Shown here piece by piece: positions 17,822 through 25,808 of a DNA stretch of 64,000 nt; the first letter of the stretch is position 1, and the number at the start of each line of letters is the position of its first letter. This stretch comes from JAFMPW01 sp041743085 (lineage in GTDB: Bacteria > Bacteroidota > Bacteroidia > Flavobacteriales > Flavobacteriaceae). The stretch covers positions 1 through 64,000 of the forward strand of contig JBGTNL010000010.1 of NCBI GenBank assembly GCA_041743085.1. Direction: 5' to 3'. Both the position numbers and the translations under genes were made by a program. Under the pieces are notes generated by a model, which had not been told where the DNA came from, ran no database searches, and worked only from the letters and a program-made list of their open reading frames with translations.

Positions 17822-18118
17822 AAACCACTCCATGGATCGAAAATCCATGCCTGTCCGTCCTATGTGCGGAGGTTTGGATACGCAATGAAATTGTCCACCT
17901 GAACGCCAGCCCGACAAGTCATTCTGGCGGGGCACGGGCAGGCCTTTGGTTAAATGTAAATCGTTAATAGTTGCTATCATACCATTAACGGTTAACCAAT
18001 AACTATTAACCTATTCGAAAAAAGTTTTTAGCCCCGAACCGTAGGGGGGAAGTCTTGCACTAAAGTGCATTCCTGCCTGCGGCAGGCAGGGTTTCAACTA
18101 ACCATTGAGAACAATGAA
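17822..18118 (+). repeat. Dispersed intergenic repeat, copy 2
   Basis: A near full-length copy of about 297 bp, aligned end to end with 44749-45034. In order it contains an AAAATCCATGCCTGTCCGTCC block, a GCCAGCCCGACAAGTCATTC block, GTTAATAGTT paired with AACTATTAAC, AGTCT followed by the TGCAC-TAAA-GTGCA hairpin (18056-18069), and CCTGCCTGCGGCAGGCAGG. It finishes with the tail GTTTCAACTAAC. It has no coding capacity and no plus-strand gene follows. Confidence 0.85.
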
Positions 18119-18253
18119 TAAATATTATATTTTAATTTTCGGCGCTAACCTTACAGATAACAAAGGGCCACGCTGCAAATGAAGAATTAGAAACCTGGGG
18201 TCCGGAGTTTAAGCCAAGTTCCGATCTAGTGTAGCAACCACTAAATGCATTCA

Positions 18254-18448
18254 CTATTTATCATCTGTAGCATCGTCAATTTCATCCTCTACCTCCTCAA
18301 CACCTTCCTCAATGTTGTCACCCGCATCATCTATCGCATCTTCTATCTTGTCACCTGTATCCTTTTTAGTATCCCTGCAACTTGTAATGGTGCTAAGTGA
18401 ACCTGTCGTCAAAAATGCAAGGATGACCATATAAACCAGACGTTTCAT
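18254..18448 (-). CDS. Small acidic lipoprotein
   Basis: A 64-aa protein. The signal peptide MKRLVYMVILAFLTTGSLST leads to the lipobox ITSC, so the mature chain is anchored at Cys24. The mature part is almost only Asp, Glu, Lys, Gly and Ala in a near-repeat (KIEDAIDDAGDNIEEGVEEV). Such highly charged short lipoproteins are common in Flavobacteriaceae beside stress genes, and their role is unknown. It lies 19 bp downstream of the DUF1328 gene on the same strand, so the two are probably co-transcribed. Confidence 0.8.
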   Translation of the reverse strand: MKRLVYMVILAFLTTGSLSTITSCRDTKKDTGDKIEDAIDDAGDNIEEGVEEVEDEIDDATDDK

Positions 18449-18467
18449 ATATAGCTATTTAATGGAT

Positions 18468-18632
18468 TATAGTACTTTTTTTCTTCCCATAATAAGGGAT
18501 ATGATAAATAACACCAAAAATATAAAAAACAATATTTTGGCGATCTCTGCTGCTCCCGCGGCTATACCCCCGAAACCAAAGATGGCCGCTATGATTGCAA
18601 GAACAATAAAAATAACCGTCCAACGTAACATA
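18468..18632 (-). CDS. DUF1328 (UPF0391) small membrane protein
   Basis: A 54-aa frame starting with ATG at 18632: MLRWTVIFIVLAIIAAIFGF, then GGIAAGAAEIAKILFFIFLV and a basic end (GRKKVL). The start LRWxxIFxVxAIIAAxxGFGGIA and the two hydrophobic helices are diagnostic of DUF1328, a family of stress-induced inner-membrane proteins of unknown function. The length is typical for the family. It lies 157 bp downstream of the SRAP-like gene and directly ahead of the small acidic lipoprotein. Confidence 0.9.
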
Positions 18633-18789
18633 ATATTTTTTTTAAGGGTTAATAAGAGTTGTGCCCGTAAAATTATTCAGGCGAGCTTACCAAAGATTGC
18701 CAGATCTTCACGAAATATTTAACACAATTCATCTTAATCTTAACCCAATAAAGGCGGGACAACCAATCAATCTCCAAATATGCGGAAAA

Positions 18790-19542
18790 TCAATAACTTG
18801 TGATAATGTTGTGCCGGGAAAGAATGTTTTTCAAAGTACCGGGGATCGGAAATTCGTCATATGTTTCCAGATAAGAGGGTGCTTTAGTGGCGCCACCTGC
18901 CATGCCCAAAATTCGTTTTGAGACGGGGAAGGCCCTTAACTCCTCTTCCAGAGGCATATGTAAGATTTCTGTAACCGCTGGTAGCGGTATTTCGTTGGAT
19001 AACCATTGATCGCGTTTTCCCTGGGGTATGGTAACAGGAATTGTGTCGTTTAAATTATGTATTTGACTTAGTTGCTCATTGGCGTTTCGGGTAATAAAGG
19101 AACAGGTAAAAAAGCCGTCATCCAATTGATTGTATATTCCGGCAAGACAAAAAGGTTTCCCGGATTTAATACCCACATGAAAGGGATATAGCTCCCCACC
19201 GGCCATATAATAGGTATAGAAACCAGTCAAAACAATCAGACACCGCCTTTTCAGAAATGCCCTGGAATACCAAATATTGGAATCTATGGAAGTCGCGGAA
19301 AGGTGCAGGGTATTTGTATAATTCTGAAACTCCTTCCAATCCTCGTTCCAATGCTCAGGGAGGATACCCCATATAGATTGCTCAATGTACGATGGGTTTT
19401 CCATAGTAATAATAGGTAAAGAACTTTCCTTGAGGCCATTGATGACTTTTGCCGGTTTGTAAATCTTGGGAAACCGGAAGAGGGCCTTAAATTCTTCTTC
19501 AATCTGCCATGCCTGCACATTATTTGATACTTTATAATACAT
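18790..19542 (-). CDS. SRAP-family protein with degenerate active site
   Basis: 250 aa from the ATG at 19542 (MYYKVSNN). An upstream ATG at 19587 would add 15 residues. The fold-level pattern is that of SRAP/YedK/HMCES proteins, which crosslink abasic sites in single-stranded DNA through Cys2. The visible matches are SIWGILPEHW, RRCLIVLTGFYTYY, PFHVGIKSGKPFCLAGIY, and IHNLNDTIPVTIP with His162. Position 2 is Tyr instead of Cys, and the family glutamate in GFYEW is Thr110. It therefore cannot form the canonical thiazolidine link. I infer a DNA-binding or otherwise repurposed paralogue. Its neighbours are DUF1328 and DUF2383 genes. Confidence 0.82.
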   Translation of the reverse strand: MYYKVSNNVQAWQIEEEFKALFRFPKIYKPAKVINGLKESSLPIITMENPSYIEQSIWGILPEHWNEDWKEFQNYTNTLHLSATSIDSNIWYSRAFLKRRCLIVLTGFYTYYMAGGELYPFHVGIKSGKPFCLAGIYNQLDDGFFTCSFITRNANEQLSQIHNLNDTIPVTIPQGKRDQWLSNEIPLPAVTEILHMPLEEELRAFPVSKRILGMAGGATKAPSYLETYDEFPIPGTLKNILSRHNIITSY

Positions 19543-19573
19543 ATAACTTTTTTTCAGATGGAAATGAATCGAA

Positions 19574-19602
19574 AACAAGGATGCCATAAAAACATCCTTG
19601 TT
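19574..19602 (-). terminator. Terminator-like hairpin after the DUF2383 gene
   Basis: AACAAGGATG and CATCCTTGTT form a perfect 10-bp stem with a 9-base loop, followed on the minus strand by TTTTC. It lies between the DUF2383 gene and the SRAP-like gene and may attenuate read-through. Confidence 0.6.
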
Positions 19603-19620
19603 CCCAATTTTAATAATGGT

Positions 19621-20070
19621 TCACGAAATATCCTCCAACCTTTTAATAGCCGCCAAATCGACGGCAATCTTGTTCATCTGTTGTGTGAGCAGGGTTGCCG
19701 TACTTGGAGGCAAACCGGTTTCCCTTAACACTTCCTTATACTCGTCTACCGCCTCTTTTTCTCCGGTAATGGCTTCCTCTAACATAGCTTCGTCGTTATC
19801 TGCGCTAAAGAACGCTTTTACGTCCATCCAACCTCGATGGACGGTGCCACTAAAACTTCCTTTCTCATCCGCTTCCCGGCCAAAATTAGTGATTTCAGTT
19901 TTTAGCTCCCGGCCAAAGCGATAGCGCTCAGTTGCTTTTCTTTCGAAATACGCCTTTAAGTCAGGGCTGTCTGCATATTTAGCGGCCTTTTTAAAACCTT
20001 TTTCGGCATCAAACGTTTTTTCCAATAGAGCATTTAGCTTTTTTCCGACTTCTTCTGTGTAAGTACTCAT
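19621..20070 (-). CDS. PA2169-type DUF2383 four-helix-bundle protein
   Basis: 149 aa, all helical, without signal or membrane segments. Two related helical hairpins are visible: KKLNALLEKTFDAEKGFKKAAKYA with DLKAYFERKATERYRFGREL, and AFFSADNDEAMLEEAITGEK with EYKEVLRE. This is the typical PA2169/DUF2383 layout, a ferritin-like bundle linked to stress with unknown activity. It begins the minus-strand group 20070-18254. A diverged relative lies at 1115-1645. Confidence 0.9.
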   Translation of the reverse strand: MSTYTEEVGKKLNALLEKTFDAEKGFKKAAKYADSPDLKAYFERKATERYRFGRELKTEITNFGREADEKGSFSGTVHRGWMDVKAFFSADNDEAMLEEAITGEKEAVDEYKEVLRETGLPPSTATLLTQQMNKIAVDLAAIKRLEDIS

Positions 20071-20924
20071 GATATAGTTTTATTTGAGGTGGTTACCGGT
20101 GGTTTCTTTTAAGATGCCTCCCGCTTTACATCTGACATAAATTTAGGTGCATTAAAAAGAATTCGTTTATTCGAAAAAGCGAATTATTGACCCATTTGGT
20201 TTTTGGTTTCAGGGCAAATTCATTTAAAGCTGAATGAGTATTTGTTGCCTGGAATAGGAAATTTTATGAATAGGTGGTTCAATATAAGGACCGGATTAGG
20301 GGATATTAAATGTTCAAAAAAAGTGCTTCGGACGTAAAATATGCTCATCTTTCCATGAAAGAAATATTACGAGCCTTGCTCTTTAATAACGGATGAATGT
20401 TGGATTGCGCAGTCATGGATGAGGTGTTGGCCCGGAATGATCGGCAAAAATAGCCGGAGCCCTGACATGGGACATAACAGGTTGAAATGATTTTATTAAT
20501 GGGCTTTTGGAAGAATTTGTTTTGGTTTCCCTGAATGGGGAATTCATACGAACCACATCTGTAAACAAAAAAAGTAATTTTAACAGATGAAACGAACATT
20601 AATAAATTTTCACTAATGTCCGGTTAAAGACGTAAGACCGCTGCGCTACAAGACATAAGACGTAAGACCTGATCGTGACCAACCGAAAATCATATAGTTG
20701 ATTTCAGGTGCCAAAGGTGCGTTCATACTTGTTGGCAATGGCTGAAAAGCAAGCCCTTGGATGACAAATATAATGGGAACGCCCAATATACTTGCAGTTT
20801 TGTCTTTTTTAAAAAGTTTTACCGGACAACATTAATAAATTTTAAACATTTTTTCTCAAATGGGGAGGTTTAACCCTAGAAATTTCGGGGTTAATGTGAG
20901 AGTGTAGCGGTTACATACGTTCTC
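20071..20924. other. Long intergenic region, no supported gene
   Basis: About 850 bp without a convincing gene. The open frame at 20345-20599 (minus) is Ser/Cys-rich and unlike its neighbours. GACGTAAGACC occurs twice within 20628-20672, with GACATAAGACGTAAGACC between, forming a small direct repeat. No promoter is obvious. Confidence 0.5.
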
Positions 20925-20952
20925 AACCTGCCTGTAGGCAGGCAGGTTTTTT
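20925..20952 (+). terminator. Terminator-like hairpin upstream of rsmE
   Basis: AACCTGCCTG, loop TAGG, CAGGCAGGTT and then TTTT make a 10-bp stem with a T run. The stem is a relative of the CCTGCC/GGCAGG palindrome in the dispersed repeats. With no gene upstream, it may be a repeat unit acting as a terminator. Confidence 0.55.
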
Positions 20953-21030
20953 AATTAATTTTCAGATAAATAAAAAGATTTAAACGTATGAAATACGCTA
21001 TTTTTAGGGTCGGCAATTTGAATGATTGAA

Positions 21031-21738
21031 ATGCAACTCTTCTACGATCCCAATCTCGACAATAGTGTTTCCCAATTTTCGCTGGGAGCTGAGGAAAGCG
21101 GGCATATTGTTAAGGTTTTACGAAAAAAAGCGGGTGACGAACTTCAAATCACCAATGGCAAGGGCTATTTATTTAAGGTTGAGTTGCTAGAGGCCAATAT
21201 TGAACATTGCAGGGTAGAGGTAATCGCCACCCATAAGGAGCATGAAAAAATGCACAGCCTACATCTGGCAGTTGCCCCCACGAAGATGAACGATCGGTTT
21301 GAATGGTTCCTGGAAAAGGTCACGGAAATTGGTATCAACGAAATTACACCTATCATATGCGAAAGATCGGAAAGGAAAGTCATAAAGAGGGAACGTATGG
21401 AGCGCGTCATTCAATCGGCAATGAAGCAATCATTGAGAACATTCCTGCCCAAATTGAATGAAGCCGTGCCATATTCCGATTTTGTGGCCCGGGAACACAA
21501 GGGACTTTTATTCATTGCCCATTGCGAGAATGAGGAAAAAATGGATCTTAAACGCTGTGTAGCTGCCGACCACAATGTAACCATTTTGATAGGGCCGGAA
21601 GGAGACTTTGCCCCTTCTGAAATTGACGAAGCCTACCACAGCGGATTCTTACCGGTATCATTGGGTGATGCCCGTTTAAGAACGGAAACAGCGGCCATAG
21701 TGGCCTGTACCATTGTAAACCTTATCAATAGTGTCTAA
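21031..21738 (+). CDS. rsmE: 16S rRNA (uracil(1498)-N(3))-methyltransferase RsmE
   Basis: 235 aa from the ATG at 21031 (MQLFYDP). The ATG at 21022 adds three residues and is less typical. The N-terminal PUA-like domain (about residues 1-70, with HIVKVLRKKAGDELQITNGKG) is followed by a SPOUT/trefoil-knot methyltransferase domain with MNDRFEWFLEKVTEIGI, ILIGPEGDFAPSEI and LGDARLRTETAAI, the last two forming the SAM-binding knot. It methylates U1498 of 16S rRNA in the assembled 30S subunit. Monocistronic, with hairpins on both sides. Confidence 0.95.
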   Translation: MQLFYDPNLDNSVSQFSLGAEESGHIVKVLRKKAGDELQITNGKGYLFKVELLEANIEHCRVEVIATHKEHEKMHSLHLAVAPTKMNDRFEWFLEKVTEIGINEITPIICERSERKVIKRERMERVIQSAMKQSLRTFLPKLNEAVPYSDFVAREHKGLLFIAHCENEEKMDLKRCVAADHNVTILIGPEGDFAPSEIDEAYHSGFLPVSLGDARLRTETAAIVACTIVNLINSV

Positions 21739-21774
21739 AAAATTTCAAATCTTAAATCATTTATTAGTGAAACC

Positions 21775-21817
21775 CCATTTTAACTATCCCGCTTTTTAGA
21801 GGGAGCGGTTAAAATGG
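21775..21817 (+). repeat. Long hairpin after rsmE
   Basis: CCATTTTAAC and GTTAAAATGG pair perfectly around an inner TCCC/GGGA stem. It lies 37 bp past the rsmE stop and could end or protect that transcript. It is followed by a second stem, ACCCCGC-type pairing with GTGGGGT, at about 21829-21851. Confidence 0.5.
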
Positions 21818-21899
21818 ATGGTTGAACCAACCCCGCTTTTTCAGTGGGGTCTAGGTTTAATACTTCGACCTTTGGGTCGATTCCTTCTTTTGGGCCCGG

Positions 21900-21917
21900 T
21901 CCCGAGAGCTATCGGGA
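21900..21917. repeat. TCCCGAGAGCTATCGGGA palindrome
   Basis: A near-perfect 18-bp palindrome, related to the one at 43249-43268 (CTCCCGATAGCTATGGGGAG). Such CCCGATAGCTATCGGG units occur as dispersed extragenic palindromes in Flavobacteriaceae. The surrounding 21818-21990 has no supported gene. Confidence 0.5.
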
Positions 21918-21990
21918 AGTATTTTGGTAACGAAGTAGCTGGGAAAAAGAACAAGTTGACAACCCAAGGCAGGGTCTTTGGAGATGCCAT

Positions 21991-22773
21991 TTATACGTTG
22001 ATCCTTTTTTTCACAGCTCCCGTGATGTCGTAGGTATATGTCTCTATAAGTACAATCAAGCGAACTGTGTCATCCGGCCTTATGGTTTCCGGGATGGCCA
22101 CTTTCAGTGTCCCCTGTCCGGTCGAAAGATCCTTTGTGCGCTCTGCTACAACAATATTGCTGTTAACAAGTGTTCTGTTCCTGTTTTCACCTTTTTTGAC
22201 CGCTGTGGTCCGCTCATCCACTACCAGTAACGCTTTAACTTTTTTATTTTTTATATCACCGGCAACCTTGTAATTAAAGGTAATATGATCCGCTTCCCTT
22301 TTAATCTCCGCTAAATCCACCTTATTCATGGACGGCACCTTCTTATAAGCCGCAATTCCCGCATATAATTTGGCAGCATCGGAACCCACGAAGTGTTCCT
22401 TCCCGTTAATGACCATTTGGGGGGTATAGTTGCTTCTATATTTAAATTTTTGATTGTACAATTGCTGTTTTTTTGCATATTCGGAAGAGCTAAACGGGTC
22501 TTCCCAGCCGATATAGTTCCAATAGTCCACATGGTAGGACAGTGTAAAAATAGTTTCCCCGGATTTTTGTTTAATCTGATTTAAAAGAGCGTCTGCCGCA
22601 GGGCAGCTAGAACATCCCTGAGATGTAAAAAGCTCCAGTACCACTATGGGTTCAAACTTTTCTATCTCTGATGTCAAATCGTTGTTTTCCCCTTCATGTT
22701 CCGGGCCGGCCACAAATGCCGTTGCTCCTGCAAACCCAAAAACTATTGCCGCTATCACTGTTCTTTTCCACAT
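21991..22773 (-). CDS. DUF1223 family secreted thioredoxin-fold protein
   Basis: 260 aa. An N-terminal hydrophobic signal (VIAAIVFGFAGATAFVAG) is followed by a thioredoxin-like domain with VVLELFTSQGCSSCPAADALL, i.e. a CxxC-type CSSC motif. It then has the DUF1223 hallmarks YHVDYWNYIGWEDPF, YTPQMVINGKEHFVGSD, and a C-terminal beta domain. The family is periplasmic and probably redox-related, with no defined substrate. It is divergent from the DUF4159 gene, with 41 bp between the two start codons. Confidence 0.9.
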   Translation of the reverse strand: MWKRTVIAAIVFGFAGATAFVAGPEHEGENNDLTSEIEKFEPIVVLELFTSQGCSSCPAADALLNQIKQKSGETIFTLSYHVDYWNYIGWEDPFSSSEYAKKQQLYNQKFKYRSNYTPQMVINGKEHFVGSDAAKLYAGIAAYKKVPSMNKVDLAEIKREADHITFNYKVAGDIKNKKVKALLVVDERTTAVKKGENRNRTLVNSNIVVAERTKDLSTGQGTLKVAIPETIRPDDTVRLIVLIETYTYDITGAVKKRINV

Positions 22774-22782
22774 GATTATTAG

Positions 22783-22790
22783 TACATTTG
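22783..22790 (+). promoter_or_regulatory. Candidate minus-7 box of the DUF4159 operon
   Basis: TACATTTG matches the Bacteroidota consensus TAnnTTTG, 25 bp before the chosen ATG at 22815. No clear TTG lies 17-23 bp further up, where the start of the divergent gene is located. Confidence 0.45.
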
Positions 22791-22814
22791 AATTTAGTAT
22801 TGAGTCGAAATATT

Positions 22815-23456
22815 ATGAAACAACTTACCCTTCTGGTACTTTTTTTTTGCGCTGTTTCGGCGGAAGCTCAGGAAATTGCCATTTTAAAATACAATGGCGG
22901 AGGCGATTGGTATTCCAATCCTACAGCTTTGCCAAATCTCATACGATTCTGCAACGATAATATAGACACGGAAATAGACCCAAAACCTCAAACCGTGGAA
23001 GTAGGAAGCCCAACCATCTTCCAATATCCTTTCTTACATATGACCGGGCATGGAAACATATTCTTTTCCAGTGAAGAAGCCGAGAATCTCAGAACATATT
23101 TGCTTTCGGGCGGATTTCTGCATGTGGACGACAACTACGGAATGGAACCCTATTTGAGGAAAGAGTTGGTAAAAGTATTCCCCGATAAGGAACTTGTTGA
23201 ACTGAGCGCAGACCATCCGATATTCGGGCAACGCTATGAATTCCCCGGCGGTTTGCCTAAAATTCATGAACATGACGGGAAAAGGCCTCAGGCCTTTGGA
23301 ATATTTCACGATAACAGGCTCCTGCTGTTATTTACATTTGAAACCGACCTTGGGGACGGTTGGGAGGATGCAGAAGTACACAATGATCCGGAAGAAGTAA
23401 GAAAGAAGGCACTTCAAATGGGAGCGAACATTATTCAGTATGCTTTCAGAAATTAA
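22815..23456 (+). CDS. DUF4159 domain secreted protein
   Basis: 213 aa from the ATG at 22815. The frame also opens at 22788, but only the later start gives a signal peptide at the N-terminus (MKQLTLLVLFFCAVSAEAQ, cut after AEA). The mature part begins IAILKYNGGGDWYSNPTALP and has FLHMTGHGNIFFSSEEAENL, SGGFLHVDDNYGME and ADHPIFGQRYEFPGGLPKIHEHD, the markers of DUF4159. The fold resembles a glutamine-amidotransferase-like/BatA-associated domain, and its function is unknown. Three base pairs separate it from the permease gene that follows, so they form an operon. Confidence 0.92.
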   Translation: MKQLTLLVLFFCAVSAEAQEIAILKYNGGGDWYSNPTALPNLIRFCNDNIDTEIDPKPQTVEVGSPTIFQYPFLHMTGHGNIFFSSEEAENLRTYLLSGGFLHVDDNYGMEPYLRKELVKVFPDKELVELSADHPIFGQRYEFPGGLPKIHEHDGKRPQAFGIFHDNRLLLLFTFETDLGDGWEDAEVHNDPEEVRKKALQMGANIIQYAFRN

Positions 23457-23459
23457 AAA

Positions 23460-24560
23460 ATGACGGCAAAAATTATTTCTCGGGGTATTCTCCGCGCCGT
23501 GGGAATTATTGTGGGGGTAGCACTGCTCTTATATTTTCTCTATGAAGCACGGTCGGTTATAGCTTACCTCGCCATCGCTGCCGTTATTGCGCTTCTGGGC
23601 AGACCCATGGTATTCTTTCTTAGAAGAAGGCTCCGGTTTCCCAATATTATAGCCGTGGTAGTTACCATGCTGCTCATGTTAAGCCTCATTTTGGGCATTA
23701 TTGCCTTATTTGTTCCTCTACTGACAGAACAGGGTAAAAATCTTTCTTTACTGGACATAGATGAACTGCAAAAAAACCTAAATGAACTTTATTGGGAAAT
23801 ATCCCATTTTTTCAGTGCACCCCCGGAAATGGTAAACGAAATAATTCAGGAAACCGATCTCGAGAAAAATATGTTAGAAGGTTACAATGTGGGTTTTATA
23901 CCCAATTTTCTAAACTCCTTTCTCAGCGTGTTAAGTACATTTAGCATAGGATTGTTTTCCGTATTATTTATTTCCTTTTTCTTTCTTAAAGACAAACAAC
24001 TACTTAAACGTGGTCTGTCAATGCTCGTACCTAAGAACAGGGAAATCGGAATGGTCAATTCCATTAACAAAATCAACAACCTCTTATCCCGTTATTTTTT
24101 AGGGCTATTATTCCAGATTTTTGTGTTATTCTCAATTTATACGGTGGTTTTGCTTGTGGTGGGAATAGAAAATGCCGTTGTAATAGCCTTCTTATGTGCT
24201 TTATTCAATATCATTCCCTATGTGGGACCCATCATTGGAGGAATTATTATGATTGTACTAACGATGACAAGCAACCTTGGTGCCGATTTCAGTGCTGTAA
24301 CACTTCCGAAGGCCGGTTATGTACTCATAGGGTTGCTCATTGGGCAACTGGTGGATAACTTCTTTTCACAACCAATTATTTATTCCAATAGCGTGAAGTC
24401 GCACCCCCTGGAGATCTTTCTCATAATTATCATCGCCGGCTTGCTTTTTGGTGTAGTGGGAATGATCGTTGCCGTACCCGGATATACTGCGATCAAAGTA
24501 ATTTTAAAGGAGTTTTTAGCCGAAAATAGGATCGTAAAAAATTTGACTAAAAATTTATAG
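23460..24560 (+). CDS. AI-2E family transporter (PerM/TqsA-like)
   Basis: A 366-aa polytopic inner-membrane protein with about eight hydrophobic segments. The family pattern is visible: two N-terminal helices, an amphipathic periplasmic stretch (residues about 85-155, ENLQKNLNELYW-like), then LFNIIPYVGPIIGGIIMIVL and LLIGQLVDNFFSQPIIYSNS, then the last helix pair with HPLEIFLIIIIAGLLFG. Members are named for autoinducer-2 export in E. coli, but most, including this one, have no proven substrate. It is the second gene of the DUF4159 operon and is followed after 7 bp by a methyltransferase gene. Confidence 0.92.
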   Translation: MTAKIISRGILRAVGIIVGVALLLYFLYEARSVIAYLAIAAVIALLGRPMVFFLRRRLRFPNIIAVVVTMLLMLSLILGIIALFVPLLTEQGKNLSLLDIDELQKNLNELYWEISHFFSAPPEMVNEIIQETDLEKNMLEGYNVGFIPNFLNSFLSVLSTFSIGLFSVLFISFFFLKDKQLLKRGLSMLVPKNREIGMVNSINKINNLLSRYFLGLLFQIFVLFSIYTVVLLVVGIENAVVIAFLCALFNIIPYVGPIIGGIIMIVLTMTSNLGADFSAVTLPKAGYVLIGLLIGQLVDNFFSQPIIYSNSVKSHPLEIFLIIIIAGLLFGVVGMIVAVPGYTAIKVILKEFLAENRIVKNLTKNL

Positions 24561-24567
24561 TTAAACA

Positions 24568-25749
24568 TTGAATAAAGAAGTATTAAATACTGGTATACAA
24601 CATTTTATAAATAAAAACCTAGATACTGACATTGTGTCAGTTTTACTTAAAAAAAGCCCCTTTGAGGGAATCTCGCCCCAGCAACTCGCCCAGCAGATTG
24701 AATCGAAAAAAAAGTGCAAAAATAAGTTACCAACGTGGTTCCGAACTCCCAAAATTTACTACCCGAAAAAACTTAGTGTCGAACAGGCTTCTTCAGAAGT
24801 TACCGCAAATTATAAAGCTGAAATTACAGGTGGAAAATCGCTTCTCGATCTTGCAGGAGGCTTTGGAGTAGACACCTATTTTTTTAGCAGGAAAATAGAA
24901 AAGGTGCTGTATTGTGAAATTGTAAAAGAACTATCTGAAATCGCCGCTTACAACTTTAAACTATTAAATGCATTAAATATCAAGGTCCATAATGCCGACG
25001 GAATTACCTTTTTACAGCATTCAGATACTAATTTCAGTTGGATATATATTGATCCGTCAAGACGAAACAACGGCAAAATAAAAGCTTTCAAGCTTGCCGA
25101 TTGTCTGCCCAACATACCGCAGCATCTGGCTTTACTGCTGGCAAGATCAGAAAATATGCTTATCAAAACCTCCCCCCTCCTCGATCTTTCCATAGGGCTA
25201 AGGGAGCTTCGGTTTGTGAGGGAAATTCATGTAGTAGCGGTGGATAATGAGGTGAAGGAACTGCTCTGGGTTTTAAGGGAAGGCGGTAGTGAAGAAGTGC
25301 ATATAAAGACCATTAATCTTGGCACTTCAGGCGACGAGACCTTCGATTTTTATTTTGCCGAAGAAAAAAAAGCTGTATCCAGCTTCGCTGAGCCGTTAGA
25401 ATATCTGTTTGAACCCAATGCGGCGATCATGAAGTCGGGCGCATTCAAATCCATAGGAAATCTTTTTTCACTTCAAAAACTTCATGAACATACTCATTTA
25501 TACACCTCGGATGAATTGATCGAATTTCCCGGAAGGCGGTTTAAAATAATTCAAAATCTTCCCTACAATAAAAAGTTGATAAAGGCTATGGCAATTGCTA
25601 AGGCTAACATAACAACGCGAAATTTTCCCGAGAGTGTAGCCGCTATCAGAAAAAAGTTTAAAATTGGTGAAGGAGGCCGGGAATACCTGTTCTTTTTTAC
25701 GGACATACACGATGCATTTAGGGTAGTGCGTTGTATAAAGGCCCCATAA
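24568..25749 (+). CDS. THUMP-like domain class I methyltransferase
   Basis: 393 aa. An N-terminal helical domain leads to KCKNKLPTWF and the SAM-binding core SLLDLAGGFGVDTYFFSRK (about residues 90-108). WIYIDPSRRNNGKIKAFKLADC follows, with DPSR in the catalytic position. The C-terminal roughly 130 residues form the THUMP-like module with IMKSGAFKSIGNL and RRFKIIQNLPYNKK. This Bacteroidota family (PG_1098 type) is presumed to act on RNA, with unknown substrate. The start must be TTG at 24568: an in-frame TAA lies two codons upstream and no ATG follows before conserved sequence. Confidence 0.88.
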   Translation: MNKEVLNTGIQHFINKNLDTDIVSVLLKKSPFEGISPQQLAQQIESKKKCKNKLPTWFRTPKIYYPKKLSVEQASSEVTANYKAEITGGKSLLDLAGGFGVDTYFFSRKIEKVLYCEIVKELSEIAAYNFKLLNALNIKVHNADGITFLQHSDTNFSWIYIDPSRRNNGKIKAFKLADCLPNIPQHLALLLARSENMLIKTSPLLDLSIGLRELRFVREIHVVAVDNEVKELLWVLREGGSEEVHIKTINLGTSGDETFDFYFAEEKKAVSSFAEPLEYLFEPNAAIMKSGAFKSIGNLFSLQKLHEHTHLYTSDELIEFPGRRFKIIQNLPYNKKLIKAMAIAKANITTRNFPESVAAIRKKFKIGEGGREYLFFFTDIHDAFRVVRCIKAP

Positions 25750-25808
25750 ATAGATTTTATCGCTATATTAGAAGCACAATTTTCATCAAACTAAACAGAG
25801 TATGGGCT

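Noticed and set aside
20345..20599. 84-aa minus-strand frame in the long gap before rsmE
   Set aside because: Composition is unlike neighbours, no family features, no start signal.
21818..22033. 71-aa plus-strand frame between rsmE and the DUF1223 gene
   Set aside because: It spans two palindromes and overlaps the end of the DUF1223 gene. Looks like repeat-derived sequence.
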